A stretch of 64,000 nt of DNA, taken from NCBI RefSeq assembly GCF_001425705.1, contig NZ_LMDC01000027.1, positions 127,515-191,514 of the forward strand. Direction: 5' to 3'. Position numbers and translations under genes: made by a program. Shown here one piece after another: positions 46,117 through 55,087 of the stretch (position 1 is its first letter; every line of letters begins with the position of its first letter). The DNA is from Pelomonas sp. Root1217 (GTDB taxonomy: Bacteria > Pseudomonadota > Gammaproteobacteria > Burkholderiales > Burkholderiaceae_C). The notes beneath the pieces are model-generated. The model was not told where the DNA came from, searched no databases, and saw only the letters and a list, made by a program, of their open reading frames with translations.

Positions 46117-46818
46117 GGAGCTAATGCGGGGCATGTCCGAGTGCTGGTTTGCGAACCGCTCTGTGCGCCAAAAAGCCTCGGTAAGGCTGATACGTTCACG
46201 CTGCGTTGCTGGCTCGTCCGCACCAAGCCCGCTTGGGCGAGCGCGCCTGCTACGCAGCGCAAGCTAGCAGTTTTTCGACGCTGTATAAACATACAGTATT
46301 TCGCTATGCTGCTAGGTTTGCTGTAGCAGTAGATCAAGGGAACTACTAGTTTATCCAGCAGGCCATGCTGCTTAACTCCGCCGACTGCTGCTTAACCAGG
46401 TCGATGACATTAACGGTAAGTCGTTGTGCAGTAAAGAGAATTTGCCCGACCCGCCGGAAATCAGCTCCATTAAATTCATGTCGAAAGCGGCATCCATGGC
46501 TGTGACTGTGCCAGCCGCTCAGACCCGGCACAACGGTGGTATTTCCCGGGCGCCAACTGCCAGCGCGAGCCTTGCCGAGCGGCCACACTAGCCGCCATAT
46601 GGCAGCAGGCCACTGGCGACCGCCCTAGCCAACAGCCGACATGCGGGCGGATGGATTTGCAAAAACCGCTGCCATGCTGCCCCCCCGTCGTCGGTCGCGA
46701 GCGTCGGCTTCGGGCACTTTGCTGCCGCCCGCTCTGCGAGGTTGAACGACAGGACCTGGCCGAACAGCGACTTCCATAGGCAACAACGCAATTCCCATTT
46801 CGACCTCAATCGTATGTG
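46117..46818. other. Gene-poor flank between the array and the toxin-antitoxin pair
   Basis: About 700 bp with only short, unconvincing frames. It contains the LexA box (46281-46296). I looked for integron-integrase motifs on both strands, including the plus-strand frame after the LexA box (which stops after six codons), and found none. A minus-strand frame from about 46294 (MFIQRRKTAS and onward) runs into attC G and could be a remnant cassette ORF. This may be the scar of a lost integrase/attI region. Confidence 0.5.
46281..46296. promoter_or_regulatory. LexA (SOS) box
   Basis: CTGTATAAACATACAG fits the CTG-N10-CAG LexA consensus with the AT-rich alternating core, flanked by A/T on the 3' side (CAGTATTT). 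Integron integrase promoters often carry exactly such a box. No SOS gene follows in either direction here; the nearest genes are the cassettes (minus) and vapC on the far side. Confidence 0.72.
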
Positions 46819-47256
46819 TCAGGGCGTGCTGCGCAGCACGACTGTCTTGATCTTCAGCCGCAGTGCATTGCGGCTCAGGACGTCGTCCAGGGTTGCAATC
46901 TGCTTCGCTCCGGAGGCCTCCGCACATGCCAGGTGCAGTGCGTCGCCGGCGCGCAAGGCGCTCGCGGCGTCGAGCACCAACTCGGCCGCTCGATGGAAGT
47001 TGGCAGGCTCGACCGGGAGCAATCGAAGGTCAGCGGCAACCATGCGTTCAAAGCGTGCCCATGCGCCGTGGGCCTGCTGCGCATCGATCACGCCGGTGCG
47101 CTGCTTGATGCCCAAGGCGCTGGCGAATTCTGGAATGCACCAAGCCGCGGCGACGAGTTCGCTCTTCTCGCGCGCATACCAATCGACTGCCGCCGCGCTG
47201 TGCGCCTCATTCAGGAACAGAGGTACGAGTACGCTGGTGTCGACATAGACCACCAT
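46819..47256 (-). CDS. vapC: PIN-domain ribonuclease toxin (VapC type)
   Basis: 145 residues with the PIN-domain acidic residues: YVDTSVLVPLFLNE (D6), the CIPEFASAL glutamate, RAGDALHLACAEA (D about 104) and IATLDDVLSRNA. These coordinate the metal ions for RNA cleavage; VapC toxins usually cut tRNA or rRNA. The start is one base from the upstream antitoxin stop, the classic antitoxin-first order. It is probably an addiction or stress module beside the cassette array. Confidence 0.88.
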   Translation of the reverse strand: MVVYVDTSVLVPLFLNEAHSAAAVDWYAREKSELVAAAWCIPEFASALGIKQRTGVIDAQQAHGAWARFERMVAADLRLLPVEPANFHRAAELVLDAASALRAGDALHLACAEASGAKQIATLDDVLSRNALRLKIKTVVLRSTP

Positions 47257-47257
47257 G

Positions 47258-47503
47258 TCAGTACCGTGCCCCGCTGCGAAGCTCTTCCATCACGGGCTCA
47301 CTCATCGGCATGGAACTGTGGGCCTCGATCAACTCCAGAGCGAACGCCTTGCGATTCCACTGCGCCGGCCGAATCGACAAGCTTCCGTCGACGGTGAGCT
47401 GAACCTCCACGGTGGCCCCTTCACGCAACCCGAGCTGGCGCACGATTTCAGAGGGAATCCGTAGGGCAAGGCTATTGCCCCATTTCGCTACTTGCAGGTC
47501 CAT
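47258..47503 (-). CDS. vapB: AbrB/MazE-fold antitoxin
   Basis: From the ATG at 47503 (MDLQVAKWGNSLALRIPSEIV) the product is 81 aa. The swapped-hairpin AbrB fold is clear in KWGNSLALRIPSEIVRQLGL and GATVEVQLTVDGSLSIRP. The C-terminal tail (about residues 50-81) should wrap round and block the VapC toxin. AbrB-type antitoxins bind their own promoter; inverted repeats overlap the start codon here. Confidence 0.87.
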   Translation of the reverse strand: MDLQVAKWGNSLALRIPSEIVRQLGLREGATVEVQLTVDGSLSIRPAQWNRKAFALELIEAHSSMPMSEPVMEELRSGARY

Positions 47504-47556
47504 GATGTATATCATCAAATGTGTATACATCGTACGCACGAAGTGTTAGATGTCAA
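47503..47556 (-). promoter_or_regulatory. vapBC promoter and autoregulatory operator
   Basis: On the minus strand TTGACA (47551-47556), a 16-bp spacer and TACGAT (47529-47534) form a good sigma-70 promoter. Two palindromes follow: TGTATACA (47522-47529) and TGATG-TATAT-CATCA (47503-47517), the latter touching the vapB start codon. Binding there would block both transcription and translation. Confidence 0.65.
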
Positions 47557-47673
47557 GCCGCCACACCCAGGGATGCCAGACGCGGTATCAACCAACGGCC
47601 AGGGTTGCCCGTCCCTCCCAGAACAGCGTCGCTGCCGGCTTGGATCTTCTCGATGCTGCCGTCCCGGCGGGGT

Positions 47674-48801
47674 CTAGCGCCTCATGAACCGCACGTAGAC
47701 CGGCCGGTCAATCGCTACCTCGCCGCCAACGCGTGACAGCGTCCCGCGCTCCGCATCAATGCGAAAGACCATGACATTGCCGCTGTCCTGATTCGCCGCC
47801 ACCAGAAAGCGCCCGCCCGGCACGATGCCAAAACTGCGCGGCATGTGCCCGCCGGTGCTCGTCGCCTCGATGAAGCGCAGCGAACCGTCCTGCGGGTCGA
47901 TCTCGAACATCGCGATGCTGTCGTGTCCGCGGTTGGACACGTAGAGGAACCGGCCGCCTGGGTGGACCAGAATCTCGGCGGTGCTGTTGCCTTCGGCCTT
48001 GGTGCCGGGCGGCAGGCTGGATAGCACTTGAAAGCCCTCCAGCGCGCCGGTGGCCGCGTTTACGCGGTAGGCGGCCACGCGGGACGTGATCTCAAGGTTC
48101 ACGTAGGCGAAGCGGCCATTCGGGTGGAAGGCGAGGTGGCGCGGGCCGCCGCCGGCCTCGGTGGTGGCGTACGCGGGCGCGTTCGGCGAGAGCCGGCCGC
48201 TGGCCGTGTCCAGCCGGTAGATCATGACCTTGTCCAGCCCCAGGTCGGGCACGTAGGCGCGGGTCTGGGTCGGGCCGGGGTAGATGCCGTGCGGGTGCGG
48301 TTCCTTCTGGCGCTGCGGGTTGACGCTGGCGCCCTCGTGCTGGACCGTGGAGGCCGCCGGCCCCAGGCTGCCGTCGCCCTGGATGGGGTAGGACACGACG
48401 TTGCCCCCGTTGTAGTTGGCCAGCAGCAGCACGCGCCCGCCGGCATCGACGGAGATGTGGCAAGGGCCGTTGCCGCCCGAGGGCCGCGTGTTGAGCAGCA
48501 CCAAGCGGCCGTCGTCCTGCACGGTGAACGCGGCAACTTCCTCTTTCCAGGACCCATCCGCGGCGCGGCCGGCGGCGACTGAATAGACAAGGGGCTTGCT
48601 CGGGTGCATGGCGAGGAAGCCCGGGTTGCCGATGGCGGCGGCCAGCAGTGGCGGGGACAGCACGCCGGTGGCCTCGTCGAGGGTGGAGACGTAGATGCCT
48701 TTGCTCTCGCGGCCGGTGTCGGTGCCGACATAGACCAGCGTCTGGGCCGCGATGGCGAGGGGCAGCAGTGTGGGGATCATTGCAAGGGCGAGTTTTTTCA
48801 T
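47674..48801 (-). CDS. Exported lactonase-family beta-propeller protein
   Basis: From the ATG at 48801 (MKKLALAMIPTLLPLAIAAQ) the protein is 375 aa with a signal peptide. The body is the seven-bladed lactonase/6-phosphogluconolactonase (Pgl, YbhE) fold: LVYVGTDTGRESKGIYV, NPGFLAMHPSKPLVYSV, GPCHISVDAGGRVLLLANYNGG, EPHPHGIYPGP, HLAFHPNGRFAYVNLE and MPRSFGIVPGGRFLVAANQDS. The conserved His and Arg of the putative active site are in EPHPHG and MPRSFG. Cytoplasmic members hydrolyse 6-phosphogluconolactone; an exported one probably uses another lactone. Confidence 0.88.
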   Translation of the reverse strand: MKKLALAMIPTLLPLAIAAQTLVYVGTDTGRESKGIYVSTLDEATGVLSPPLLAAAIGNPGFLAMHPSKPLVYSVAAGRAADGSWKEEVAAFTVQDDGRLVLLNTRPSGGNGPCHISVDAGGRVLLLANYNGGNVVSYPIQGDGSLGPAASTVQHEGASVNPQRQKEPHPHGIYPGPTQTRAYVPDLGLDKVMIYRLDTASGRLSPNAPAYATTEAGGGPRHLAFHPNGRFAYVNLEITSRVAAYRVNAATGALEGFQVLSSLPPGTKAEGNSTAEILVHPGGRFLYVSNRGHDSIAMFEIDPQDGSLRFIEATSTGGHMPRSFGIVPGGRFLVAANQDSGNVMVFRIDAERGTLSRVGGEVAIDRPVYVRFMRR

Positions 48802-48882
48802 GCGGGAAGGTTCATTCGAATGCCAGGCCAGGCGCATGGCGCCGCACGGGACGCGTCCCGGCTTCGAGGGCCCGGCTGCCGC

Positions 48883-50688
48883 TCAGACAGCGGCTTGCGC
48901 GTCAGCCTTCAGGCCAAACTGCATCGACGCCAACTTCGCATACAGCCCGCCGCGGGCCACCAGCTCGTCATGCCGGCCGATGTCGACGATGCGCCCCGCG
49001 TCCAGCACGACGATGCGGTCGGCCTTCTGGATGGTGGCCAGGCGGTGGGCGATGACGAGCGTCGTGCGGTGCTGCATGGCTGCTTCCAGTGCGGCCTGCA
49101 CGACGCGTTCGCTTTCAGCGTCGAGTGCGCTGGTGGCTTCGTCGAGCAGCAGCAGCGGCGGGTTCTTGAGCATGGCCCGGGCGATGCTGATGCGCTGGCG
49201 CTGGCCGCCGGACAGGCGCACGCCGCGCTCGCCGAGGAAGCTCTGATAGCCCTCGGGCAGGGCGCGGATGAAGTCGTCGGCAAAAGCGGCCTTTGCGGCG
49301 GCGATGACTTCGTCGTCCGTCGCGCTCGGCCGGCCGTAGCGGATGTTCTCCAGGGCCGAGGTCGAGAAGATGACGCTGTCCTGCGGCACCAGGCCGATGT
49401 TGGCGCGCAGATCCTTGAGGCTCAGTTCGCGGGTCTCGACGCCGTTGAGCCGGATCGAGCCGGACTGCGGGTCGTAAAAGCGAAGCAGCAGTTGCAGCAC
49501 TGTGCTCTTGCCGGCTCCGCTGGGGCCGACCAGGGCGACGGTCTCGCCCGGCGCGATGTTCAGGCTGAGCCGGTCCAGCGCCGCCGTGGCGGGCCGTGAG
49601 GGGTAGTTGAAGGTGATAGCGTCGAACTCGACGCGGCTGCCGCCCTGCGCGGCCGTCAAGGCCTTCGGCGCTGCGGGTTCGGCCACCGGGGAGCGCGCTT
49701 CCATCAGCTCGATGAGGCGCTCGGTTGCGCCGGCCGCGCGCAGCACGTCGCCCCAGACTTCGGCCAGCACGGCCACGCTGCTGACCAGCAGGGTCACGTA
49801 GACGACGGTCTGGCCCAGGTGGCCGGCCGAGATCTTGCCGGCGATGACGGCCTGGGTGCCCTGGTAGAGGCCCCACAGCATGGCGCCGAATACGGCCGTG
49901 ATGATGAAGGCGACCATGAAGCTGCGGATGCGGGTGCGCTTGCGCGCCGTGTCGAAGGCGGCCTCGCTGGCGGCGGAGAAGCGCTTGGCCTCTGCGGCCT
50001 CCTGGGTGTAGCTCTGCACGACGGTGACGGCGTTCAGCACTTCGGCGGCGATGGCCGAGGTGTCGGCGACGCGGTCCTGGCTGGCGCGCGAGAGCTTGCG
50101 CACGCGGCGGCCGAAGTAAAGCGCCGGCGCCACGACCAGCACCAGGATGCCCAGCACCTGGCCCATCACATAGGGGTTGGTGACGATGAGCATCACCAGC
50201 GCGCCGGCGCCCATGACCATGTTGCGCAGGCCCATGGACAGGCTGGAGCCGACAACGGTCTGGACGACCGTGGTGTCGGTCGTGATGCGGGAGAGCACCT
50301 CGCCGGTCTGCGTCGTCTCGAAGAACTCGGGGCTCTGGCGCAGCACATGGGTGTAGACGGCATTGCGCAGGTCGGCCGTCACGCGCTCGCCCAGCCAGGT
50401 GACCATGTAGAAGCGCGACGCCGAGAAAAGGCCCAGTGCGGCACCGACGGCGAACATCGCGAGGAAATGCTCGCGCAACGCCATGAGCTTCTCGCCGGGG
50501 TTGGCGGCCTCGAAGCCGGCGTCGATGAGGCCGCGCAGCGCCAGCGGGAAGGCCAGCGTGGCCATGGCAGACAGCAACAGGGCTGCAAAGGCCAGCGCGA
50601 TGCGGCCACGGTAGGGACGCAGGAAGGGGGCCAGGCCGCTCAAAGAGCGGGCCTGCTTGGACGCGGGGCGTTCGGTCGTGGAACTCAT
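48883..50688 (-). CDS. ABC exporter, fused membrane and ATPase domains
   Basis: 601 residues, a type IV half-transporter acting as a homodimer. Six membrane helices (residues 25-310) lead to an ATPase with Walker A GPSGAGKST, Q-loop LVPQDSVIFS, signature LSGGQRQRISIARA, Walker B LLLLDEATSALD and H-loop IAHRL. It resembles the MsbA/LmrA-like exporters for lipids or hydrophobic drugs. No substrate-specific neighbour is present: a lactonase lies downstream, and the AttH operon upstream is separated by about 160 bp. Confidence 0.9.
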   Translation of the reverse strand: MSSTTERPASKQARSLSGLAPFLRPYRGRIALAFAALLLSAMATLAFPLALRGLIDAGFEAANPGEKLMALREHFLAMFAVGAALGLFSASRFYMVTWLGERVTADLRNAVYTHVLRQSPEFFETTQTGEVLSRITTDTTVVQTVVGSSLSMGLRNMVMGAGALVMLIVTNPYVMGQVLGILVLVVAPALYFGRRVRKLSRASQDRVADTSAIAAEVLNAVTVVQSYTQEAAEAKRFSAASEAAFDTARKRTRIRSFMVAFIITAVFGAMLWGLYQGTQAVIAGKISAGHLGQTVVYVTLLVSSVAVLAEVWGDVLRAAGATERLIELMEARSPVAEPAAPKALTAAQGGSRVEFDAITFNYPSRPATAALDRLSLNIAPGETVALVGPSGAGKSTVLQLLLRFYDPQSGSIRLNGVETRELSLKDLRANIGLVPQDSVIFSTSALENIRYGRPSATDDEVIAAAKAAFADDFIRALPEGYQSFLGERGVRLSGGQRQRISIARAMLKNPPLLLLDEATSALDAESERVVQAALEAAMQHRTTLVIAHRLATIQKADRIVVLDAGRIVDIGRHDELVARGGLYAKLASMQFGLKADAQAAV

Positions 50689-50846
50689 GGGGTTACAGCT
50701 TTTCAGTCAACACGGCTCTGGTGCGGGCCAGCATCGCGTCGTCAAGGTCCTGGTGGCAGCGCAGTTGCAGCACAGGGCTGCGCCAGGTTTTCCCAGCCAA
50801 AGATGGTAGGTAGTTTGGCGTGGCTGCATTCGGCGCGCATTGTGGG

Positions 50847-51881
50847 TCACGGCAACGGCAGGCGCCCTGCGTAGCCGGTCAACTCCAGGTAGCCGGCGCC
50901 GAGTGGCCGTTTTTCGCGATCGAACAACTGGGCGGCACCTTCCCAATAGACGAGACCGCTGCTGTGCCTCGCGTCGATCTCCTGGGCGTCGAAGTACGTG
51001 CTCAGCAGCATCTCGCCGGCGGGGCTCTTCAGCCGCCACTCGACCGGGTAATTCGCGCCCGTGGCGGGGCTCGTCCAGTGCCGCAGCGGTGTCATCTCGA
51101 CCTGCTGGGGCGTGAAGCTGCGGTCGGGTTGGCCGGGGCTGCGCAGGCTGCCGCCGGCCCAGTCCCGGCTGCCGTCCTTGCGGCGCAGCTGGAAGAGGGT
51201 CAGCGCGCGTCCATCATCGAGGTTGATGCCCAGCCAGTCCCAACCCTGCGCCTGGCCCAGCAGGCTGTCGCTCCATTCATGGTCCAGCCAGGCGCGGCCG
51301 GTGAGGCGCTGGCGTTGGCCGTCCAGGGTCAGCATGGCCTCGGTGGCGAGCTGGGGGCGCGAGTAGTAGCGGCTGAACTGCGCGGGATCGGGCCCCTTGC
51401 GGGACAGGCCGGCCTCGCCCTGCAGCAATGGCGCGTCGGGCGTGGACAGGTTCAGCGCCAGCGCGAAGCCCGGGCCGTTGAAGGCGGCGCGATAGCCGTT
51501 GCCGCTGCGCTTGAGCGTCCAGTCGCGCAGCTTGACGTTGCAGTCGCCCATCTCAGCCTGCACCGCGCCGGGCAGGGCGCGCAGCAGGCGCTGGCCGTGG
51601 TGCTGCTTCTTCGCACCGAGGTCGGACAAGGCGACATGGCCGAGCAGCAACTGCCTGGCCGCGAGTCCGCTGGGATGGTCGGCCGCTGCCGGGCCGGGCA
51701 GGCGGAAGAAGGTCAGCTGGTAGCCGAAGCGTGGCGGTGCGCTCCCGCTGTCGCCGAGCAGGCCCGTCAGATACCACCACTCGATGCCCTGGGCCGGGTG
51801 GGCGCCGAAGTCGTGCGGGAAGTTGAGGGCGGCGCGCGCGGGCAGTGGCAGGGCGGCGAGCAACAGGGCGCGGCGCTTCAT
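50847..51881 (-). CDS. AttH-like lipocalin-domain lipoprotein/periplasmic protein
   Basis: 344 residues with a short signal (MKRRALLLAALPLPARA). The AttH/CrtC-type lipocalin-like domain is marked by HPAQGIEWWYLTGLL, GYQLTFFR, GHVALSD, YYSRPQLATEAML and the catalytic-looking AWLDHEWSDSLLG and WDWLGINLDDGRALTLFQLR. It overlaps the FtsX-type permease by four bases, and the ATPase gene also overlaps, so the three form an AttEFGH-like ABC export operon. CrtC carotenoid hydratases share the fold, but no carotenoid genes are near. Confidence 0.87.
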   Translation of the reverse strand: MKRRALLLAALPLPARAALNFPHDFGAHPAQGIEWWYLTGLLGDSGSAPPRFGYQLTFFRLPGPAAADHPSGLAARQLLLGHVALSDLGAKKQHHGQRLLRALPGAVQAEMGDCNVKLRDWTLKRSGNGYRAAFNGPGFALALNLSTPDAPLLQGEAGLSRKGPDPAQFSRYYSRPQLATEAMLTLDGQRQRLTGRAWLDHEWSDSLLGQAQGWDWLGINLDDGRALTLFQLRRKDGSRDWAGGSLRSPGQPDRSFTPQQVEMTPLRHWTSPATGANYPVEWRLKSPAGEMLLSTYFDAQEIDARHSSGLVYWEGAAQLFDREKRPLGAGYLELTGYAGRLPLP

Positions 51882-54418
51882 GCGTCCTCCCTCACGGCGC
51901 GCACGGCGTCAGCGCCGAGGGCGCGCCGGCCGGCCAGCAGCGAAGCGCCGACCGCCGCCGCGAAGGCCAGGCCGACCAGGGCTGCTAGGCGCGCAACCGG
52001 CAAATGCATCTCCATGCTCCAGTGAAAGCTTTGCGGGTTGACGACGTAGACGAGCACCACGCTCAGGCCCAGGCCCAGCGCCAGCCCGGCCAGCGCGCCC
52101 GCGCCGCCCGACAGGCTGGCCTCGATGAGCAGCAGCCGCTGCAACTGCCGCCTGGACAGGCCGAGGTGGCGCAACAGGCCGAACTCGCGTTTGCGCGCCA
52201 GCGCCTGGGCCGACTGGCTGGCGATGACGCCGAACAGCCCCACGGCCAGGGCCACGGCCTGCAGCCACACGGTGATGGCAAAGCTGCGGTCGAAGATCTT
52301 CAGCGACAGCGCGCGCAGCTCGCCAGCGTCGGCCATTTCGACGTTGTCGCCGCCGAGCTGGCGAACCGCGGTGCGCGCCGATTCCAGCGACCGGCCCGGT
52401 GCCAGCCAGAGTGCCAGCTCGGCGGTGCTGGTGTCGCCACTGGCGCGGCGGTAGTCGTCCAGCGCCATCCACAGCGCCGTGTTCTGGCGCGAATAGTCAC
52501 GCCAGACGCCGCGCACCTGCAGCTTCAGCGCGCGGCCGCTATCGACCAACTCGCCTTGGAAAACATGACCCGGCTTCAGCCCGTCGCGGTCCCGTGCGGC
52601 CTCGTTGACCCAGACGGCCAGGGTGCCCGCCGCGGCTGGGCCCGTCCAGTTTTCGACGAGGGGCAGGCCGCCGGCCTGGAGGTCGCGCGCAGTCAGGGCC
52701 ACGGGTTCGCCGCTGGATGCCAGCCGCAGCCGGGCCGTGAGCTGCGGTGAGGTGCGCGCGGCTTCGGGCAGGCGAGACAACGCCGTCAATAGGAGCGGTG
52801 GCAAAGGTGCGGGCATGCCGTTGGCGCCGCGCAGCGCGCTGCGCACATAGAGGTCGGCCGGCAGGGCCTGGTCCAGCCAGCGCAGCAGCGATTCACGGAA
52901 GCTGCCGATCATGACCGTCATGGCCACGGCCAAGGCCAGGGCAACCAGGACGCCGGCCAGCGACCGGCGCGCTTCGGTCGCCTGGTCGCGGCTGCGTTCG
53001 CGGGCCAGCAGCAGCAGCGCGCCCGCCGGCAGGCGCGCAAGCAGCGCCGTCATCAGCTGCACCAGGGCCGGCACCAGGGCCAGGCCGCCCATCAGCAGAA
53101 AGAACATGGCCGCATAGGCAGCGACCGATGTGTCGCCCCAGACAGGCGGCAGCCAGGCCAGCGACGCCCCCACAGCCAGCAACGCCAGGCCGGCCCAGGC
53201 GGGCAAGGTGCGCGCCGCCGGCAGGCCCAGGCCCTTGAGCACGAGCGCGGGCGCGATGCGGCGCACCGTCAGTGCGGGCGCCAGTGCCGCGACCAGGGCG
53301 GCGGCCAGGCCCAGTGCCGCGTAGACCAGGGCCGGCAGCAGCAGCGGCTGGTTGAACAGCAGGTCGGCCGATGAATCGGTGGCGCCGTGCAAGCCCAGGT
53401 CGCTGCCCATCAGCTTCAGCGCCCCCGCGGCCAGGCCGACGCCCAGGGCCAGCCCCAGCGCCGTGCCCGCGAGGCCGATGACCAAGCCTTCGGTCAGGAT
53501 CAACCGCCAGCGCATGCGCGCCGACACGCCGAGCACGCCCACCAGGGCCCATTGCGCCAGGCGCTGCGCCGTGGCCAGGGACAGCACGGCATACACGAGG
53601 AAACTGCCGGTGAACAGGGCCATCAGAGCCAGCAGGCCGAGGTTGACGCGGTAGGAGCGCGTCATGTCCGACAGCCGGGCACCGGTATCGGCCGGCGGCG
53701 TGGCCTGCCAGCGTGCGGGCAGTTGGTTGGCCCAGGCCGTGGCGTCCACGCCGGGCGCGAGCTGCACGTCGATGCGGTCCAGGCTGCCCACGCGGCCGAA
53801 CAGCGCTTGCGCATCGGCGATGTCCAGCACGCCCAGCGGCGTGTTGTCGGCGGCGACGCGGCCACCGATGGCCAGCTCGATGTCGCGCGGCGTGCCCTCA
53901 GCCGGCAGACGCAGCGCCAGCCGGGTGGCCCCGCTGGGCAGCAATTTGCGGGCGGCGGCGTTCAGGTGGACGACGTTGGCCCTCAGCAGCGCCGCCGGCC
54001 CGCCTTCGACCTGGGGCGCCAGTTCGGCAGCCAGCGGACGGCCGGCAGCGGCCGAGGCCAGCAGCGCCAGCGGGTCCAGGCCGATGAGGCGGATGGACAG
54101 GCCTCGGCCGCCAGGGCCGACTTGGCCGGGCCACAGCGCCATAGCCTCGACGACCGGGTTGGCGGCGGCGACTTCAGGGCGGTTCAGCAGATCGACGAGG
54201 TCGGCATCGGTCAGCAGGCCGGCGCGCGCCTTCAGCACCAGATCGGGCTGGCCGTTGACGCTGCGCGCCGCCCGCGCGAATTCGGCCAGGGCGGCGCCAT
54301 TGAGCAGATGCACGCCGAAAGCCAGGGCCACGCCCAGCATGACGGCGATGACGGCCAGCATGACGCGGCCAGGCTGGTCCCGCCAGGCGGGCCAGGTGAA
54401 ATGGCGCCACAGCATCAT
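51878..54418 (-). CDS. FtsX-like ABC transporter permease
   Basis: 846 residues with two MacB-PCD/FtsX repeats: an N-terminal helix, a long periplasmic domain, three helices (about 255-370), further helices around 400-490, a second periplasmic domain and a final three-helix block (about 720-840). Motifs include RSRDQATEARRSLAGVLVALAL and ALARKREFGLLRHLGLSRRQLQ, the FtsX coupling segment. It is the membrane part of a type VII (MacB/LolCE-like) mechanotransmission ABC system and overlaps genes on both sides. Confidence 0.9.
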   Translation of the reverse strand: MMLWRHFTWPAWRDQPGRVMLAVIAVMLGVALAFGVHLLNGAALAEFARAARSVNGQPDLVLKARAGLLTDADLVDLLNRPEVAAANPVVEAMALWPGQVGPGGRGLSIRLIGLDPLALLASAAAGRPLAAELAPQVEGGPAALLRANVVHLNAAARKLLPSGATRLALRLPAEGTPRDIELAIGGRVAADNTPLGVLDIADAQALFGRVGSLDRIDVQLAPGVDATAWANQLPARWQATPPADTGARLSDMTRSYRVNLGLLALMALFTGSFLVYAVLSLATAQRLAQWALVGVLGVSARMRWRLILTEGLVIGLAGTALGLALGVGLAAGALKLMGSDLGLHGATDSSADLLFNQPLLLPALVYAALGLAAALVAALAPALTVRRIAPALVLKGLGLPAARTLPAWAGLALLAVGASLAWLPPVWGDTSVAAYAAMFFLLMGGLALVPALVQLMTALLARLPAGALLLLARERSRDQATEARRSLAGVLVALALAVAMTVMIGSFRESLLRWLDQALPADLYVRSALRGANGMPAPLPPLLLTALSRLPEAARTSPQLTARLRLASSGEPVALTARDLQAGGLPLVENWTGPAAAGTLAVWVNEAARDRDGLKPGHVFQGELVDSGRALKLQVRGVWRDYSRQNTALWMALDDYRRASGDTSTAELALWLAPGRSLESARTAVRQLGGDNVEMADAGELRALSLKIFDRSFAITVWLQAVALAVGLFGVIASQSAQALARKREFGLLRHLGLSRRQLQRLLLIEASLSGGAGALAGLALGLGLSVVLVYVVNPQSFHWSMEMHLPVARLAALVGLAFAAAVGASLLAGRRALGADAVRAVREDA

Positions 54419-55068
54419 TGCAAGCGCAGACCGGTGGCATCCAGCCGAAGCCGGCGGTGTGCCGCCTCCGCCGCGCGCTCGGAATGCGTCACCAGCAGGC
54501 AGGCTGCACCGGCTTCCTGCGTGCAGCGGCGCAGCAGGGCCAGCACTTCGCCGGCATGGCGTGGGTCGAGATTGCCGGTCGGCTCATCGGCCAACACGAG
54601 GCGGGGGCGGTGCACCAGAGCCCGCGCGATCGCCACGCGCTGCAACTGCCCGCCCGACAGCTGCCTGGGCATGCGGGCCGCCAGCGACGCCAGCTCGACC
54701 GCGGCCAGCATCTCCCGCACCCGCCCGTCATCGCGCTGGCCGAGCAGGCGCAGCGGCAGGGCCACGTTGTCGGCAACGTTCAGATGCGGCAGCAGGTGGA
54801 AGGCCTGGAAGATGAACCCCAGCTCGCGGCGCCGCAGTGCCGAGCGGGCCTCGTCGTCCAGCGCCCGCAGGTCCTGGCCCACCAGCGTGATGGTGCCGGC
54901 GTCGGCCTCGTCCAGCCCGGCCAAGCAGTTCAGCAACGTGGACTTGCCGCTGCCGGACTCACCTAGCAGGGCGACGATCTCACCGGCGTCCAGGTCCAGA
55001 TCCACATCGGCAAACACTGCCACCTCGCCGTAGGACTTCGCCAGGCGGCGCGCACTCAGAAGACTCAT
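54415..55068 (-). CDS. LolD/MacB-type ABC ATPase
   Basis: 217 residues with Walker A GESGSGKST, the IFQAFHLLPHLN Q-loop region characteristic of the LolD/MacB group, signature LSGGQLQRVAIARAL and Walker B LVLADEPTGNLD. It powers the FtsX-like permease, whose start it overlaps by four bases. With AttH it makes a three-gene system that may move lipids or lipoproteins to or from the outer membrane. It lies 19 bp downstream of miaA. Confidence 0.92.
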   Translation of the reverse strand: MSLLSARRLAKSYGEVAVFADVDLDLDAGEIVALLGESGSGKSTLLNCLAGLDEADAGTITLVGQDLRALDDEARSALRRRELGFIFQAFHLLPHLNVADNVALPLRLLGQRDDGRVREMLAAVELASLAARMPRQLSGGQLQRVAIARALVHRPRLVLADEPTGNLDPRHAGEVLALLRRCTQEAGAACLLVTHSERAAEAAHRRLRLDATGLRLQ

Positions 55069-55087
55069 GAACCGGATTCTGGGTCCA

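Noticed and set aside
46297-46818. Integron integrase gene or remnant
   Set aside because: I searched both strands for tyrosine-recombinase motifs by eye and found none; the frame next to the LexA box stops after six codons. A profile search could still find a decayed fragment.
47545-47551. GTTAGAT resembling an attC core upstream of vapB
   Set aside because: No matching R'' box or palindrome lies at a suitable distance; the bases are better explained as promoter spacer between the -35 and -10 elements.
50695-50846. Short minus-strand frame reading NYLPSLAGKTWRSPVLQL up to a TAA just before the ABC exporter
   Set aside because: The sequence looks protein-like, but there is no start codon in frame after the AttH-like stop and no known family. 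It may be a gene remnant; there is not enough to call it.
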